Assembly (NCBI RefSeq): GCF_007845645.1
Contig: NZ_VCQV01000001.1
Coordinates: forward strand, 124,001-188,000
Length of the DNA: 64,000 nt
Direction of reading: 5' to 3'
Source of the DNA: Leekyejoonella antrihumi
GTDB taxonomy: Bacteria; Actinomycetota; Actinomycetes; Actinomycetales; Dermatophilaceae
This document shows positions 34,836 through 43,321 of this stretch, piece by piece. Each line of letters starts with the position of its first letter. Positions within the stretch are counted from its first letter, which is position 1. A program made the translations under genes and the position numbers. A model generated the notes under the pieces. It was not told the DNA's origin. It saw only the letters and a program-made list of their open reading frames with translations, and made no database searches.

Positions 34836-35774
34836 ATGACATGGGTCGTCCTACTCATCATCATTGTCGTGCTCGTCCTCCTGCTCTGGTGGTTGCTCCG
34901 CGACCCGAAGCGCGGCGGCTCGGTCGGCATCCACGGTGTCAATGCAGAGCGCAAGCTCAGCGGGTCCGCAGAGCAGGAGGCCTCCGAAGGAGTCTCCTCG
35001 ACGAGCGCGAAGAAAACCCTCGCCGTCGGAGCAGGTGCAGCGGCGGCCGGTGGCGCAGCCGCTGCAGTCGCCACCAAGGAGTCCTCCGCCACGTCGAGTG
35101 AGGCACCGAGCGCCCCGGAGACGTCGGCCACCGACGACTGGGACGCACCCCCACCCACCCTCAACGAGGACGAGGCCGCACCCCAACAGCCAGCACCCCC
35201 CGCGACCACCACCGCCAGCACCGACGACTGGGACGCACCCCCACCCACCCTCAACGAGGACGAGGCCGCACCCCAACAGCCAGCACCCCCCGCGACCACC
35301 ACCGCCAGCACCGACGACTGGGACGCACCCCCACCCGCCCTCGACGACGAGCCGGCCCAGTCCGCCCCGCGGGAGCCGGACACCACGCCCAAGCAGCCCG
35401 AACCCGCCACACTCACCGCCACCTCCAACGGCGACGACTGGGACACCCCACCCCCGGCCCTCGACGAGCCGGCCCCGAACGAACCCTCCCCGGACAAGGC
35501 CAGCACGGACAAGGCCAGCACGAACCACACCGCACGACCGCCCGAGCCCGCCACACCCGCCGCCACCTCCAACGGCGACGACTGGGACACCCCACCCCCG
35601 GCCCTCGACGAGCCGGCCACCACCCCAGCCGAACCACCGACCACGAACGAGCCGGCCCCGGACAAGGCCAGCACGGACCACACCGCACCACCGCCCGAGC
35701 CCGCCACACCCGCCGCCACCTCGTCCGGCGACGACTGGGACACCCCACCCCTTCCGCTCGAAGGGCTCGACTGA
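34836..35774 (+). CDS. Membrane-anchored Pro/Asp-rich protein with six DDWDxPP repeats
   Basis: 312 residues, function unknown. Residues 2-21 form a single hydrophobic anchor (TWVVLLIIIVVLVLLLWWLL). Residues 60-80 are Ala/Gly-rich. From residue 100 the chain is almost entirely low-complexity Pro/Ala/Thr/Asp/Glu punctuated by DDWD(A/T)PP at about 100, 130, 160, 200, 248 and 299. The first two units are near-identical 30-residue repeats. The acidic-aromatic motif with proline looks like a short linear binding motif displayed on a flexible chain. Divergent from the purF-side membrane gene; start ATG 34836 with AAGGTG upstream. Confidence 0.82.
   Translation: MTWVVLLIIIVVLVLLLWWLLRDPKRGGSVGIHGVNAERKLSGSAEQEASEGVSSTSAKKTLAVGAGAAAAGGAAAAVATKESSATSSEAPSAPETSATDDWDAPPPTLNEDEAAPQQPAPPATTTASTDDWDAPPPTLNEDEAAPQQPAPPATTTASTDDWDAPPPALDDEPAQSAPREPDTTPKQPEPATLTATSNGDDWDTPPPALDEPAPNEPSPDKASTDKASTNHTARPPEPATPAATSNGDDWDTPPPALDEPATTPAEPPTTNEPAPDKASTDHTAPPPEPATPAATSSGDDWDTPPLPLEGLD
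35131..35310 (+). repeat. Two 90-bp tandem repeats inside the DDWD gene
   Basis: 35131-35220 and 35221-35310 are near-identical in-frame copies beginning ACCGACGACTGGGACGC. A third partial copy starts at 35311, and a looser longer unit recurs further on. The high identity implies recent duplication or ongoing homogenisation. Confidence 0.85.
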
Positions 35775-36197
35775 CCGACCGGGCGCCGTGACGCGCCGAG
35801 GGTTGCCCGCATATCGACACCAGCGACGCCCATTTGCGGCAACGCCGCGACCTGGCGCGAACCGACCGATTCGACTCTGCCCACATATTGAGATCGCCAC
35901 CCGGCAAGTGGATCCCACTACGTTCGAGGGCGGGCCCTCCCTGCCGCGCACCCTATTCACCCGTCATACACCACGGCCGACACGCTGCGGGTTCCATTGG
36001 GGGACAGTCGAGCTGAGCTGCAAGCCACACGGCTTCAAGGTGCCCCAACAAAAATAGTCGGCACACATTCGAATCACCGCCGTGTTTCGTGGTATTAACC
36101 CGCCCGTGCGCGGACGACGCACGACACGGACGCCAGCGGATGGCGGCAAAACCTGGTAAACAAGGTCAACGGAAACAACCTCGAGGAGGCCACCGAC
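35775..36197. other. Long leader/intergenic region upstream of the compatible-solute operon
   Basis: About 420 bp without a convincing gene. It is less GC-rich near 36020-36100 (ACAAAAATAGTCGG, GTGGTATTAACC), where a promoter for the ABC operon is likely: TATTAA at about 36093. I looked for a c-di-AMP (ydaO) riboswitch, expected for osmolyte genes, and could not match its core. The 3' end has GAGGAGG 9 nt before the first permease. Confidence 0.4.
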
Positions 36198-36839
36198 GTG
36201 TGGCAGTTCATCAGCGACCGTTGGCAGGATGTGGCATTTCGGTCCTATCAGCACGTGAGCCTGGTGATCCAGTCGGTGATCCTCGCGATGATCATCGCGA
36301 TGGCCGTCGCGGTCTTGGTGACCACCTATCGCCGGCTCGAGCCCGTTGCCAACGCGATTTCCTCCGTAGGCTTGACGATCCCGTCGTTCGCGCTGCTGGG
36401 TCTGGTCCTCCCGCTCGTCGGTATCGGTGCGGTCCCCTCGGTGATCGTGGTGACCTTCTATGCCACTTTGCCGATCCTGCGCAATGCCGTCGTAGGCCTG
36501 GACGGGGTCGACAAAGCCCTCGTGGAGTCGGCGCGGGGCATGGGCATGAGCACGATTCGGGTATTTTTTCGGGTTCGCCTGCCACTCGCATGGCCCGTCA
36601 CCCTTGCCGGGCTGCGGGTCTCCACGCAGATGTCGATGGGGGTCGCGGCCATCGCTGCCTACGCTCTTGGCCCTGGCCTCGGCGCCTATATCTTCACCGG
36701 TCTGACTCAGATCGGCGGTGCCAACGCGTTGAACTACACGCTGGTGGGCACCATCGGGGTGGTCATTCTGGCCCTGATTCTCGACGCGCTCCTTCTGCTT
36801 CTGGGGCGCGTAACCATCTCGAGAGGAATCCGTGTCTGA
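36198..36839 (+). CDS. Compatible-solute ABC transporter permease (OpuCB/OpuCD type)
   Basis: 213 residues, about five membrane helices, BPD_transp_1 fold with the EAA-like loop VDKALVESARGMGMSTIRVFFRVRLPLA (split: VDKALVESARGMGMS / TIRVFFRVRLPLA). Family enzymes import glycine betaine, choline or carnitine. It starts at GTG 36198 and overlaps the ATPase gene by 8 nt. First gene of a permease-ATPase-permease-binding protein operon. Confidence 0.92.
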   Translation: MWQFISDRWQDVAFRSYQHVSLVIQSVILAMIIAMAVAVLVTTYRRLEPVANAISSVGLTIPSFALLGLVLPLVGIGAVPSVIVVTFYATLPILRNAVVGLDGVDKALVESARGMGMSTIRVFFRVRLPLAWPVTLAGLRVSTQMSMGVAAIAAYALGPGLGAYIFTGLTQIGGANALNYTLVGTIGVVILALILDALLLLLGRVTISRGIRV

Positions 36840-38022
36840 GACCGTCACCACCCAGAGCACTCCAGATACCTCCGTCAGCGGTGCCGAGCTGACCCTTACG
36901 GACGTCACGAAGCGCTACTCGAGCCAGGGCAAGCCGGCAGTCGACGGCCTGAGCCTGACCATCCCTGCCGGCGAAACGGTCATGTTCGTCGGCCCGTCCG
37001 GTTGCGGCAAGACCACCTCGCTGAAGATGATCAACCGGCTGATCGAACCGACCTCCGGCACGATCACCATCAACGGGGAGGACATTCGCGCCAAGAACGT
37101 CGATGACCTTCGTCGTGGCATCGGCTACGTCATCCAGGGTGGATCGCTGTTCCCGCACATGTCCGTCGCCGAGAACATCGCCGTCGTCCCCGGCTTGCTC
37201 CGGTGGAAGAAGGCCCGCATTGCCGACCGGGTGGACGAGCTGCTCGACCTCGTCGGACTCGAGCCGGGACGATATCGCGACCGCTACCCCCGGGAGCTGT
37301 CCGGTGGTCAGCAACAGCGGGTAGGCGTGGCGCGCGGCCTGGCTGCGGACCCGCCGGTACTCCTCATGGATGAACCGTTCGGTGCCGTTGACCCGATCAC
37401 TCGACAGCGCCTTCAGGACGAGATGATGAGCATCCAGGATGAGTTGCGCAAGACCATAGTCTGCGTCACCCATGACATCGACGAGGCACTCAAGCTGGGT
37501 GATCGCATCCTGATCCTGCAGGAAGGCGCGGAGGTCGCACAGTACGACACCCCGGACGTCATCCTCGCGCAGCCTGCCAACGAGTTCGTTGAGGACTTCG
37601 TCGGATCCGGTTCGTCCCTCAAGCTACTCAGCCTCACCCGGGTCCAGGAGCTCGAGCTCAGCAAGCAGTCGACGGCAACCGTGGGCGAACCCACCAAGGA
37701 CGTCATCGAGCGGACCCGTGCGGCCGGCGACGCCTCCGTCATCGTCCTGGACAAGCGCCGCCGCCCGATCGCCTGGTCCTGGCTACGGGAGCTGCGCTCC
37801 GACGCGGTGCCAGGCACCGAGGACACCCGGCTGATCACCATCGACAGGAAGGCCACTCTCAACGATGCGCTCGACTCCATGCTTGTCTCGTCGCACGACG
37901 GAGTCATCGTCACCGGCCGACGCGAGGAATATCTCGGGGTGACGACGTTCACCTCGGTCACCGACCACATGCGTGCCACCGAGAAGGCCGCCGCGGAGGC
38001 GGTATCCGAGGACGCCCGATGA
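36832..38022 (+). CDS. opuCA: Compatible-solute ABC transporter ATPase with CBS domains (OpuCA/ProV type)
   Basis: 396 residues. Walker A GPSGCGKTTSL (about residues 55-65), Q-loop GYVIQGGSLFPHM, signature LSGGQQQRVGVARGL, Walker B LLMDEPFGAVDP and the H-loop VTHDIDEAL. A C-terminal ~130-residue segment (TRVQELEL … ITIDRKATLNDALDSML … GVTTFTSVTDHM) is CBS-like, which in OpuA/OpuC senses ionic strength or c-di-AMP. GTG 36832. The overlap with the next permease is 4 nt. Confidence 0.95.
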   Translation: MSETVTTQSTPDTSVSGAELTLTDVTKRYSSQGKPAVDGLSLTIPAGETVMFVGPSGCGKTTSLKMINRLIEPTSGTITINGEDIRAKNVDDLRRGIGYVIQGGSLFPHMSVAENIAVVPGLLRWKKARIADRVDELLDLVGLEPGRYRDRYPRELSGGQQQRVGVARGLAADPPVLLMDEPFGAVDPITRQRLQDEMMSIQDELRKTIVCVTHDIDEALKLGDRILILQEGAEVAQYDTPDVILAQPANEFVEDFVGSGSSLKLLSLTRVQELELSKQSTATVGEPTKDVIERTRAAGDASVIVLDKRRRPIAWSWLRELRSDAVPGTEDTRLITIDRKATLNDALDSMLVSSHDGVIVTGRREEYLGVTTFTSVTDHMRATEKAAAEAVSEDAR

Positions 38023-38819
38023 GCACCCAGGTCGAGGATCCGGCCCGGGCCGAAGCCGGTACACCCGCGCGCACCGGCAGGCGTCGCAGACTGGGGCGTG
38101 AGGACCTCGGCATGCTGCTTGGTCTGCCCCTACTGGTCATTGTCGTCTTTGCCGCCTGGGTCCTCTGGCGCCAGACCGCAATCTTGGGTCCGATAGAGAA
38201 GCGCCAGCTCGCCTGGAGCGTGATCGGTGAACTCACCTGGCAACACGTCAAGTTGACAGTCGTCGCCGCCATCGCTGTGCTGGTCACCGCGGTTCCAATC
38301 GGAATCATCTTGACCCGACCGAAGTTTCGGCGGCTGGCTCCCCCAGTTGCCGCCGTCGCCAATGCCGGCCAGGCTGCACCCGTGATCGGCGTGATCGTGC
38401 TGCTTGCGATCTGGATCGGCTTCGGGTTCTGGACGGCCGTGCTCTCGCTCGGTCTCTATGCGTTCCTTCCGGTGCTGCGCAACACGATCGTCGGTCTGCA
38501 GCAGGTCGACCCGAACCTTGTCGAAGCGGCCCGAGGCATGGGTCTGTCGCAGTTTGCCGTGCTTCGTCGCATCGAGCTGCCGCTCGCGATCCCGGTGATC
38601 ATGGCCGGAGTCCGAGTCGCGCTGGTCCTGCTCGTCGGCACGGCGAGCTTCGCGACATTCATCAATGCCGGTGGCCTGGGCGCCTTGATCACCACTGGCA
38701 TTACGCTCTTCCGCTACCCGATCCTGATCAGTGGCGCTCTGCTCATCGCGCTTCTCGCCCTGATCTTCGACTGGCTGGGCCGTGTGCTGGAGACCGCCGC
38801 CACCCCGAAGGGAATGTGA
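38019..38819 (+). CDS. Compatible-solute ABC transporter permease (second subunit)
   Basis: 266 residues. A polar N-terminus of about 35 residues is followed by six hydrophobic segments. The loop VDPNLVEAARGMGLSQFAVLRRIELPLA (split: VDPNLVEAARGMGLS / QFAVLRRIELPLA) contacts the ATPase. It is paralogous to the first permease gene of the operon. ATGA overlap with the ATPase stop. Confidence 0.93.
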   Translation: MSTQVEDPARAEAGTPARTGRRRRLGREDLGMLLGLPLLVIVVFAAWVLWRQTAILGPIEKRQLAWSVIGELTWQHVKLTVVAAIAVLVTAVPIGIILTRPKFRRLAPPVAAVANAGQAAPVIGVIVLLAIWIGFGFWTAVLSLGLYAFLPVLRNTIVGLQQVDPNLVEAARGMGLSQFAVLRRIELPLAIPVIMAGVRVALVLLVGTASFATFINAGGLGALITTGITLFRYPILISGALLIALLALIFDWLGRVLETAATPKGM

Positions 38820-38822
38820 ATC

Positions 38823-39818
38823 GTGCCGCGCTCACCCCGTAGGCTCGCGCGACGCCGGGCCGCCTTGGCCTCCGTCGCGGTCGGTGCCATGGCCCTGACC
38901 GGCTGCGGCCTCGGCACGGGCGGAGGGTTCGCACCATCCGGCACCCTCAGCGGGCCACTGGCCAAGGTGAAGCCCCTCGACGGCGCAACCATTGCCGTCG
39001 GCTCCAAGAACTTCACCGAACAGCTGATACTCGGAAAGATGGCAGTCATCCTGCTCAAGTCTGCGGGCGCAAACGTCAAGGACTTCACCGACATTCCTGG
39101 CAGCTCCAGCGCGCGGCAGGCCCAGCTGCAGGGTCAGGTGCAGATGGAGTGGGAGTACACCGGGACCGCGTGGATCGCCTACATGGGTCACTCCAAGCCG
39201 ATCGACAACTCCACCAAGCAATGGGAAGCGGTCCGGGACCAGGACCTCAAGCAGAACAAGCTGGTCTGGCTCAAGCCGTCTCCTGAGAACAACACCTACA
39301 GCTTTGCCGTCAAGAAGTCCGTGGGACTGAAGTACCACCTGAAGTCGTTGGCCGACATCAAGAAGGTCCCGGTGGCCCAGCGCACCTTCTGCGTGGAGTC
39401 GGAGTTCGCCAACCGCAGCGACGGATTTCAGCCGATGCTGAAGGCCTACGGTCTGCAGCTCGGCACCTCGATACCCCGCAAGAACGTCAAGACCCTCGAC
39501 ACCGGCGCGATCTACGCCGCAACCAACAACGGTCTCTGCACGTTCGGTGAGATCTTCACCACGGACGGCCGGATCAAGGCCCTGCACCTCACTGTCCTGC
39601 AGGACCCCAAGCACTTCTTCCCGCTCTACAACGTGGCACCCGTGCTCACGGAGAAGGCGTTCAAGAAGTATCCCCAACTGGAGGATCTGTTCGAGCCGGT
39701 GGCGCAGAAGATCGACAACGCCGTCATGATCGACTTGAACGCCCAGGTCGACGTCGATGGCAAGGAACCGGTCAGTGTCGCCGACAAGTGGCTGCACAAG
39801 GAAGGCTTCATCAAGTAG
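38823..39818 (+). CDS. opuCC: Compatible-solute-binding lipoprotein (OpuCC/ProX type)
   Basis: 331 residues. The signal peptide ends in the lipobox ALTGCG (Cys about residue 28). The substrate-binding domain has TIAVGSKNFTEQLILGKMA, SSSARQAQLQGQVQMEWEYTGTAW and the hinge NNGLCTFGEIFTTDGRI. GSKNFTEQ is diagnostic of the glycine betaine/carnitine/choline OpuAC-like family. Anchored outside the membrane, it delivers substrate to the permeases. GTG 38823, 3 nt after the permease stop. Its stop overlaps the convergent next gene by 8 bp. Confidence 0.95.
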   Translation: MPRSPRRLARRRAALASVAVGAMALTGCGLGTGGGFAPSGTLSGPLAKVKPLDGATIAVGSKNFTEQLILGKMAVILLKSAGANVKDFTDIPGSSSARQAQLQGQVQMEWEYTGTAWIAYMGHSKPIDNSTKQWEAVRDQDLKQNKLVWLKPSPENNTYSFAVKKSVGLKYHLKSLADIKKVPVAQRTFCVESEFANRSDGFQPMLKAYGLQLGTSIPRKNVKTLDTGAIYAATNNGLCTFGEIFTTDGRIKALHLTVLQDPKHFFPLYNVAPVLTEKAFKKYPQLEDLFEPVAQKIDNAVMIDLNAQVDVDGKEPVSVADKWLHKEGFIK

Positions 39819-40725
39819 CGGTGGGCGGCCCATCCTGCAGCCGACCCGGTGCGGATGAGAGTCCGGGCAGAACATCCGCGGCGACGCTCTCGAGCACGTC
39901 GAGACTCTCGGCATACACGCCCTCGGCACGCGGCCAGTGCGTGACGATATCGGTGAACCCGAGCTCGGCGGCACGGCCGGCCACCTCGACGAATCGATCG
40001 ACGCTCTGCAGAGCAGCAGTGCCGCTCGCATCCGCACTAAGGTAGCGATCCATCGAATCTCGTATTCGCCCAATCCGGTCCAGCTCGGCGTCCAGCCGAT
40101 CCCTCAGCTCGCGGACCCCTGCCCACCACTGCTCGTCGCTGTCGCCGCCGCGCCCCGTGGTGACCCACCCCTGCCCATAGCGCGCGGCAAGGGTGAGGTT
40201 ACGCGGCCCGTTTGCCGCGATCACGAAGGGCACCCGCGGGAGTTGCACCGTCCCAGGAAGGTTGCGAGCATCCTCGGCGGAGAAGTAGACGCCCTGGACG
40301 GTGACATGGTCGGTTCGCAACAGCCGATCCAGCAGCGGGACGAACTCCTGAAACCGGTCCACGCGCTCACGTGTCGTGAGCTCGGCTCCGCCGAGGATGC
40401 GTGCATCCAGGTCTCCGCCGACGCCGAGACCACAGATGAACCGTCCGGCGGAGATGTCGTCCACGGCGAGGATGTCGCGCATGAAGCTCACCGGGTGCCG
40501 GAAGTTGGGTGAGGACACAAAGGTGCCGAGCCCGATCGACGACGTGACCGTCGCAGCCGCGGTCAGCGTGGGCATCGTGCCGAACCATGGGGCGTCGGGC
40601 AGGCCCTGCCAGACCAGGTGATCGTAGGTCCACGCGTGGTCGAACCCGAGGCGCTCAGCCCGCCCCCAGATCGCCTCCTGCTGCTCCCAGCGCGACTCCG
40701 GGAGGATCACCACTCCACAACGCAC
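39811..40725 (-). CDS. LLM-class (luciferase-like) flavin/F420-dependent oxidoreductase
   Basis: 304 residues, TIM-barrel luciferase-like monooxygenase family. Blocks: GFDHAWTYDHLVWQG, TSSIGLGTFVSSPNFRHPVSFMRDILAVDDIS (two blocks), RFICGLGVGGDLDA and FVIAANGPRNLTLAARYGQGWVTTG. Actinobacterial members often use F420, which cannot be told from FMN here. It starts at GTG 40725. Convergent with the solute-binding protein gene, with an 8-bp overlap of coding ends, so no terminator can lie between. Confidence 0.88.
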   Translation of the reverse strand: MRCGVVILPESRWEQQEAIWGRAERLGFDHAWTYDHLVWQGLPDAPWFGTMPTLTAAATVTSSIGLGTFVSSPNFRHPVSFMRDILAVDDISAGRFICGLGVGGDLDARILGGAELTTRERVDRFQEFVPLLDRLLRTDHVTVQGVYFSAEDARNLPGTVQLPRVPFVIAANGPRNLTLAARYGQGWVTTGRGGDSDEQWWAGVRELRDRLDAELDRIGRIRDSMDRYLSADASGTAALQSVDRFVEVAGRAAELGFTDIVTHWPRAEGVYAESLDVLESVAADVLPGLSSAPGRLQDGPPTAT

Positions 40726-40764
40726 TTCGTGCTCCCTTCGTTGTTGGACGGCCCTGCGCCCGGG

Positions 40765-41169
40765 TCAGGACAGATGGGGGATCAGGGGCAGGTATGCGGT
40801 GAGGTCGGCTCGGCCACCCGAAGCCATCACGAGCCCGCGCTCCTCGGCGTCGGCCCAGGTCAGATCACCGACCACCAGGCTGAGCCACGAGCCGGCCTGC
40901 AGCTCAACAACATTCGGGGGCGTTCCGCGACGGTGGGTCGGACCGCTGATCACCTGCACCGCGCCGAAGGGCGGGACCCGCACTTCGACGGAACGGCCGG
41001 GGGCCTGCAGCTCAAGCTCTTCGAGGGTGTAGCGCACCGCCGTTGCCAACGTGCTGCGATCCGCAGCTCCCGGATCACCGTGCCAGACAAGGACGGCATG
41101 GCGACCGGCAACCGGATCGATCCGACGGCGCACGTCACCGGCTCCTCTCACAGATGGGTCGACTGCCAT
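40765..41169 (-). CDS. Sterol carrier family (SCP2-like) protein
   Basis: 134 residues. The pattern VRYTLEELELQAPGRSVEVRVPPFGAVQVISG (two blocks), RRGTPPNVVELQAGSWLSLVVGDLTWADA and ASGGRADLTAYLPL is that of the short actinobacterial sterol-carrier-like family, where the C-terminus stays conserved. The start ATG 41169 is chosen because the upstream in-frame part overlaps the divergent gene's start. The lipid bound is unknown. Confidence 0.8.
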   Translation of the reverse strand: MAVDPSVRGAGDVRRRIDPVAGRHAVLVWHGDPGAADRSTLATAVRYTLEELELQAPGRSVEVRVPPFGAVQVISGPTHRRGTPPNVVELQAGSWLSLVVGDLTWADAEERGLVMASGGRADLTAYLPLIPHLS

Positions 41170-41212
41170 CTTGCCACTATCGTCGTCCGCCGCGCCCTCT
41201 ACGCTGGATGAC

Positions 41213-42034
41213 ATGGACGATGCCCCCGCAGACGACGGCACCTTCGCCTTCGTCACCGATGAGCGTGGCGGCGTCACCGTCGTTTGCGACGGTCATCCGC
41301 AGTCGTACGTCGATCTGGACGACCCCGCCATGCTGGCCTTCGAGTACGTCCAGCACTTGGCGCACGCGCTCGACCTGCTACCCGATGGGCCGATCGCCGT
41401 GACTCACGCCGGCGGTGCCGGCATGACCCTGCCCCGCTACGTCCAACACACTCGCCCCGGCTCCCCACAGATCGTGCTGGATCCGGATGCTGCACTGACC
41501 GAGGCGGTCCGCCGTGAGTTGCCACTCGCCCGCGGACATCGCATCCGGGTGCGTGCCCTGGATGCTCTCGTGGGGCTCGATGGACTCAAGCCGCAGTCGG
41601 CCGACGCCTTCGTGCTCGATGCGTATGCCGAGGGCCGGGTTCCGGCGCCGCTGACCACGGTCGAGACGCTCGGTCGAGTCGCAGAGGTCCTTCGCCCCGA
41701 AGGGCTCGCGCTGCTCAATCTCGCCGACGAACCCGACCAGCGCTACCTCGCGCGGGTGCTGGCGACCCTGCATACGGCGCTGCCCCATCTTGCGATCATC
41801 GCCACCCATGAACTGCTGAAGCGCAAGCGATTCGGCAACTATGTGGTGGTCGCTGGCGGCAGTCCGTTCGATGTCGACCAGCTCCGGCGCCTCGCGGCTC
41901 GGTCGCCCTTTCCGACCGGTGTGCGATCCGGTGGGCCACTCGAGCGCCTTCGGCTGTCGGCGCGACCGCTGACCAGCCACGACAGCATGCTGTCCCCGCC
42001 ACCGCCCGACCCCGGGAGATGGCGCATCCGATGA
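41213..42034 (+). CDS. Spermidine synthase-like methyltransferase-fold protein
   Basis: 273 residues. A Rossmann methyltransferase core with GPIAVTHAGGAGMTLPRYVQH, PQIVLDPDAALTEAV and ADAFVLDAYAEGRVPAPLTT matches SpeE-like proteins of actinobacteria that keep the fold but not all polyamine-site residues. It starts at ATG 41213, 43 bp from the divergent sterol-carrier gene. The next gene follows after 18 nt. Confidence 0.82.
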   Translation: MDDAPADDGTFAFVTDERGGVTVVCDGHPQSYVDLDDPAMLAFEYVQHLAHALDLLPDGPIAVTHAGGAGMTLPRYVQHTRPGSPQIVLDPDAALTEAVRRELPLARGHRIRVRALDALVGLDGLKPQSADAFVLDAYAEGRVPAPLTTVETLGRVAEVLRPEGLALLNLADEPDQRYLARVLATLHTALPHLAIIATHELLKRKRFGNYVVVAGGSPFDVDQLRRLAARSPFPTGVRSGGPLERLRLSARPLTSHDSMLSPPPPDPGRWRIR

Positions 42035-42052
42035 TCCGCGAAAGGCTCTCTC

Positions 42053-42475
42053 ATGTCTGATGACTCACTCCGCAACCTCATCGCGTCAGGCGGGCTGCTC
42101 ACGCTGGCCACGATCAAACGAGACGGGCGGCCCCAGATGTCGCTGGTCAGCTATGCCTACGACCGCGTGCAGGACCTGGTGCGCGTATCCATCACCGCAG
42201 ACCGCGCAAAGACCGCCAACCTGCGACGTGATCCGCGCGCCACGCTGATGATCCGCAGTGACGACGGGTGGTCGTATGCCGTGGCCGACGCCGACGCGAC
42301 CCTGCTGCCCGTTTGTGAGCGGACCGATGACGCCAGCGTGGATGAGCTCGTCGACATCTTCCGTCGGGTTCAGGGTGAGCACTCCGACTGGGACGAGTTC
42401 CGCCAGGCCATGGTCGACGACAAGCGTCTTCCCCTGCACCTCAAACTGACCCACCTCTACGGCTCCGCACGGTGA
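42053..42475 (+). CDS. PPOX-class (F420/FMN split-barrel) oxidoreductase
   Basis: 140 residues. The split-barrel pattern LLTLATIKRDGRPQMSLVSYAYD, VSITADRAKTANLRRDPRATLMI (blocks) and the C-terminal LPLHLKLTHLYG fits the PPOX-class F420-dependent family (Rv1155-like). It probably reduces small molecules or binds F420. It precedes a methyltransferase gene by about 120 nt. Confidence 0.88.
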   Translation: MSDDSLRNLIASGGLLTLATIKRDGRPQMSLVSYAYDRVQDLVRVSITADRAKTANLRRDPRATLMIRSDDGWSYAVADADATLLPVCERTDDASVDELVDIFRRVQGEHSDWDEFRQAMVDDKRLPLHLKLTHLYGSAR

Positions 42476-42597
42476 TGAAGGCGAGGAGCGCAAATTTGCC
42501 ATTCCAGCAAGGTGGCTTGCAGTCACTCTTCGTGCCGGTGCACAGTGGCAACAGATGCCAGGCGACCTCGCCGGCAGCAACAACGAAAGTAGGACTG

Positions 42598-43194
42598 ATG
42601 AGCCAGGCTGAATGGGATGAGCTCTACTCCAGCGAGGAACAGTTGTTCACCGGGTCCCCGAACGGCGCGCTGGTCGCGGAGGTTTCCGACCTGAATCCGG
42701 GCCGGGCGCTCGACGTCGGGTGCGGCGAGGGGGCCGACGCCATCTGGCTCGCCCGGCGCGGGTGGCAGGTCGCCTCCGTCGACATCTCCCAGGTCGCCAT
42801 CGATCGCGCACACCGGGCGGACAGTGGCAACCTGGTGACGTGGACCCGCGGCGACCTCATCGGCACGCCACCTGCATCGCGGGCGTTCGACCTCGTGTCG
42901 GCACAGTACTTCCCACTCCCCCACCAGGACGATCACGCCGCGCTGACGGGACTGCTGGATGCCGTTGCACCCGGCGGCACCCTGCTGGTCGTCAGCCACT
43001 ACCTCGACGACCTCGTGCACCACGGGATGCACATGTTCGACCCGGCGGACTACTACCAGCCGACCGAGATCGCCCAGCTCCTCGACGACAGCTGGACCGT
43101 CGTGACTCAGGAGGTCCGACCGCGCAGCAGCACGACACCGGAGGAGCGGCGACATGTTCGGGACGACGTACTGGTAGCCCGACGCGCGGTCTGA
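42598..43194 (+). CDS. SAM-dependent methyltransferase
   Basis: 198 residues. Class I core: ALDVGCGEGADAIWLARRGW (motif I), VASVDISQVAIDRA (motif II) and LDAVAPGGTLLVVSHYL (motif IV/V). The start SQAEWDELYSSEEQLF is typical of a small-molecule methyltransferase group near tellurite/thiopurine types. ATG 42598 has AGGA 4 nt upstream; the frame is open back to 42472 but that part is unlike the family. Confidence 0.85.
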   Translation: MSQAEWDELYSSEEQLFTGSPNGALVAEVSDLNPGRALDVGCGEGADAIWLARRGWQVASVDISQVAIDRAHRADSGNLVTWTRGDLIGTPPASRAFDLVSAQYFPLPHQDDHAALTGLLDAVAPGGTLLVVSHYLDDLVHHGMHMFDPADYYQPTEIAQLLDDSWTVVTQEVRPRSSTTPEERRHVRDDVLVARRAV

Positions 43195-43240
43195 ATCTCG
43201 ACTGTTCACCCGTGAACTAGCACTGTCCCGTTGTGCGCTT

Positions 43241-43280
43241 TCGGCCCAAAGGTGCAGGTATACCTGCGCCTTTGGGCCGA
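43241..43280. repeat. 40-bp near-perfect palindrome between convergent genes
   Basis: TCGGCCCAAAGG-T-GCAGGTA is followed without spacer by TACCTGC-G-CCTTTGGGCCGA, with one non-pairing position (T/G, a wobble in RNA). A smaller hairpin GTTCACCCGTGAAC lies just before it at 43204-43217. It sits between a + gene ending at 43194 and a - gene ending at 43322, so it probably ends transcription from both. Confidence 0.85.
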
Positions 43281-43321
43281 CAGAGCATTATTTGAGGAGG
43301 TATGCCGGGGCGGGACCCTCG

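Noticed and set aside
35775-36197. Possible c-di-AMP (ydaO) riboswitch before the compatible-solute operon
   Set aside because: Expected biologically, but the conserved core blocks could not be matched; left as an unassigned leader.
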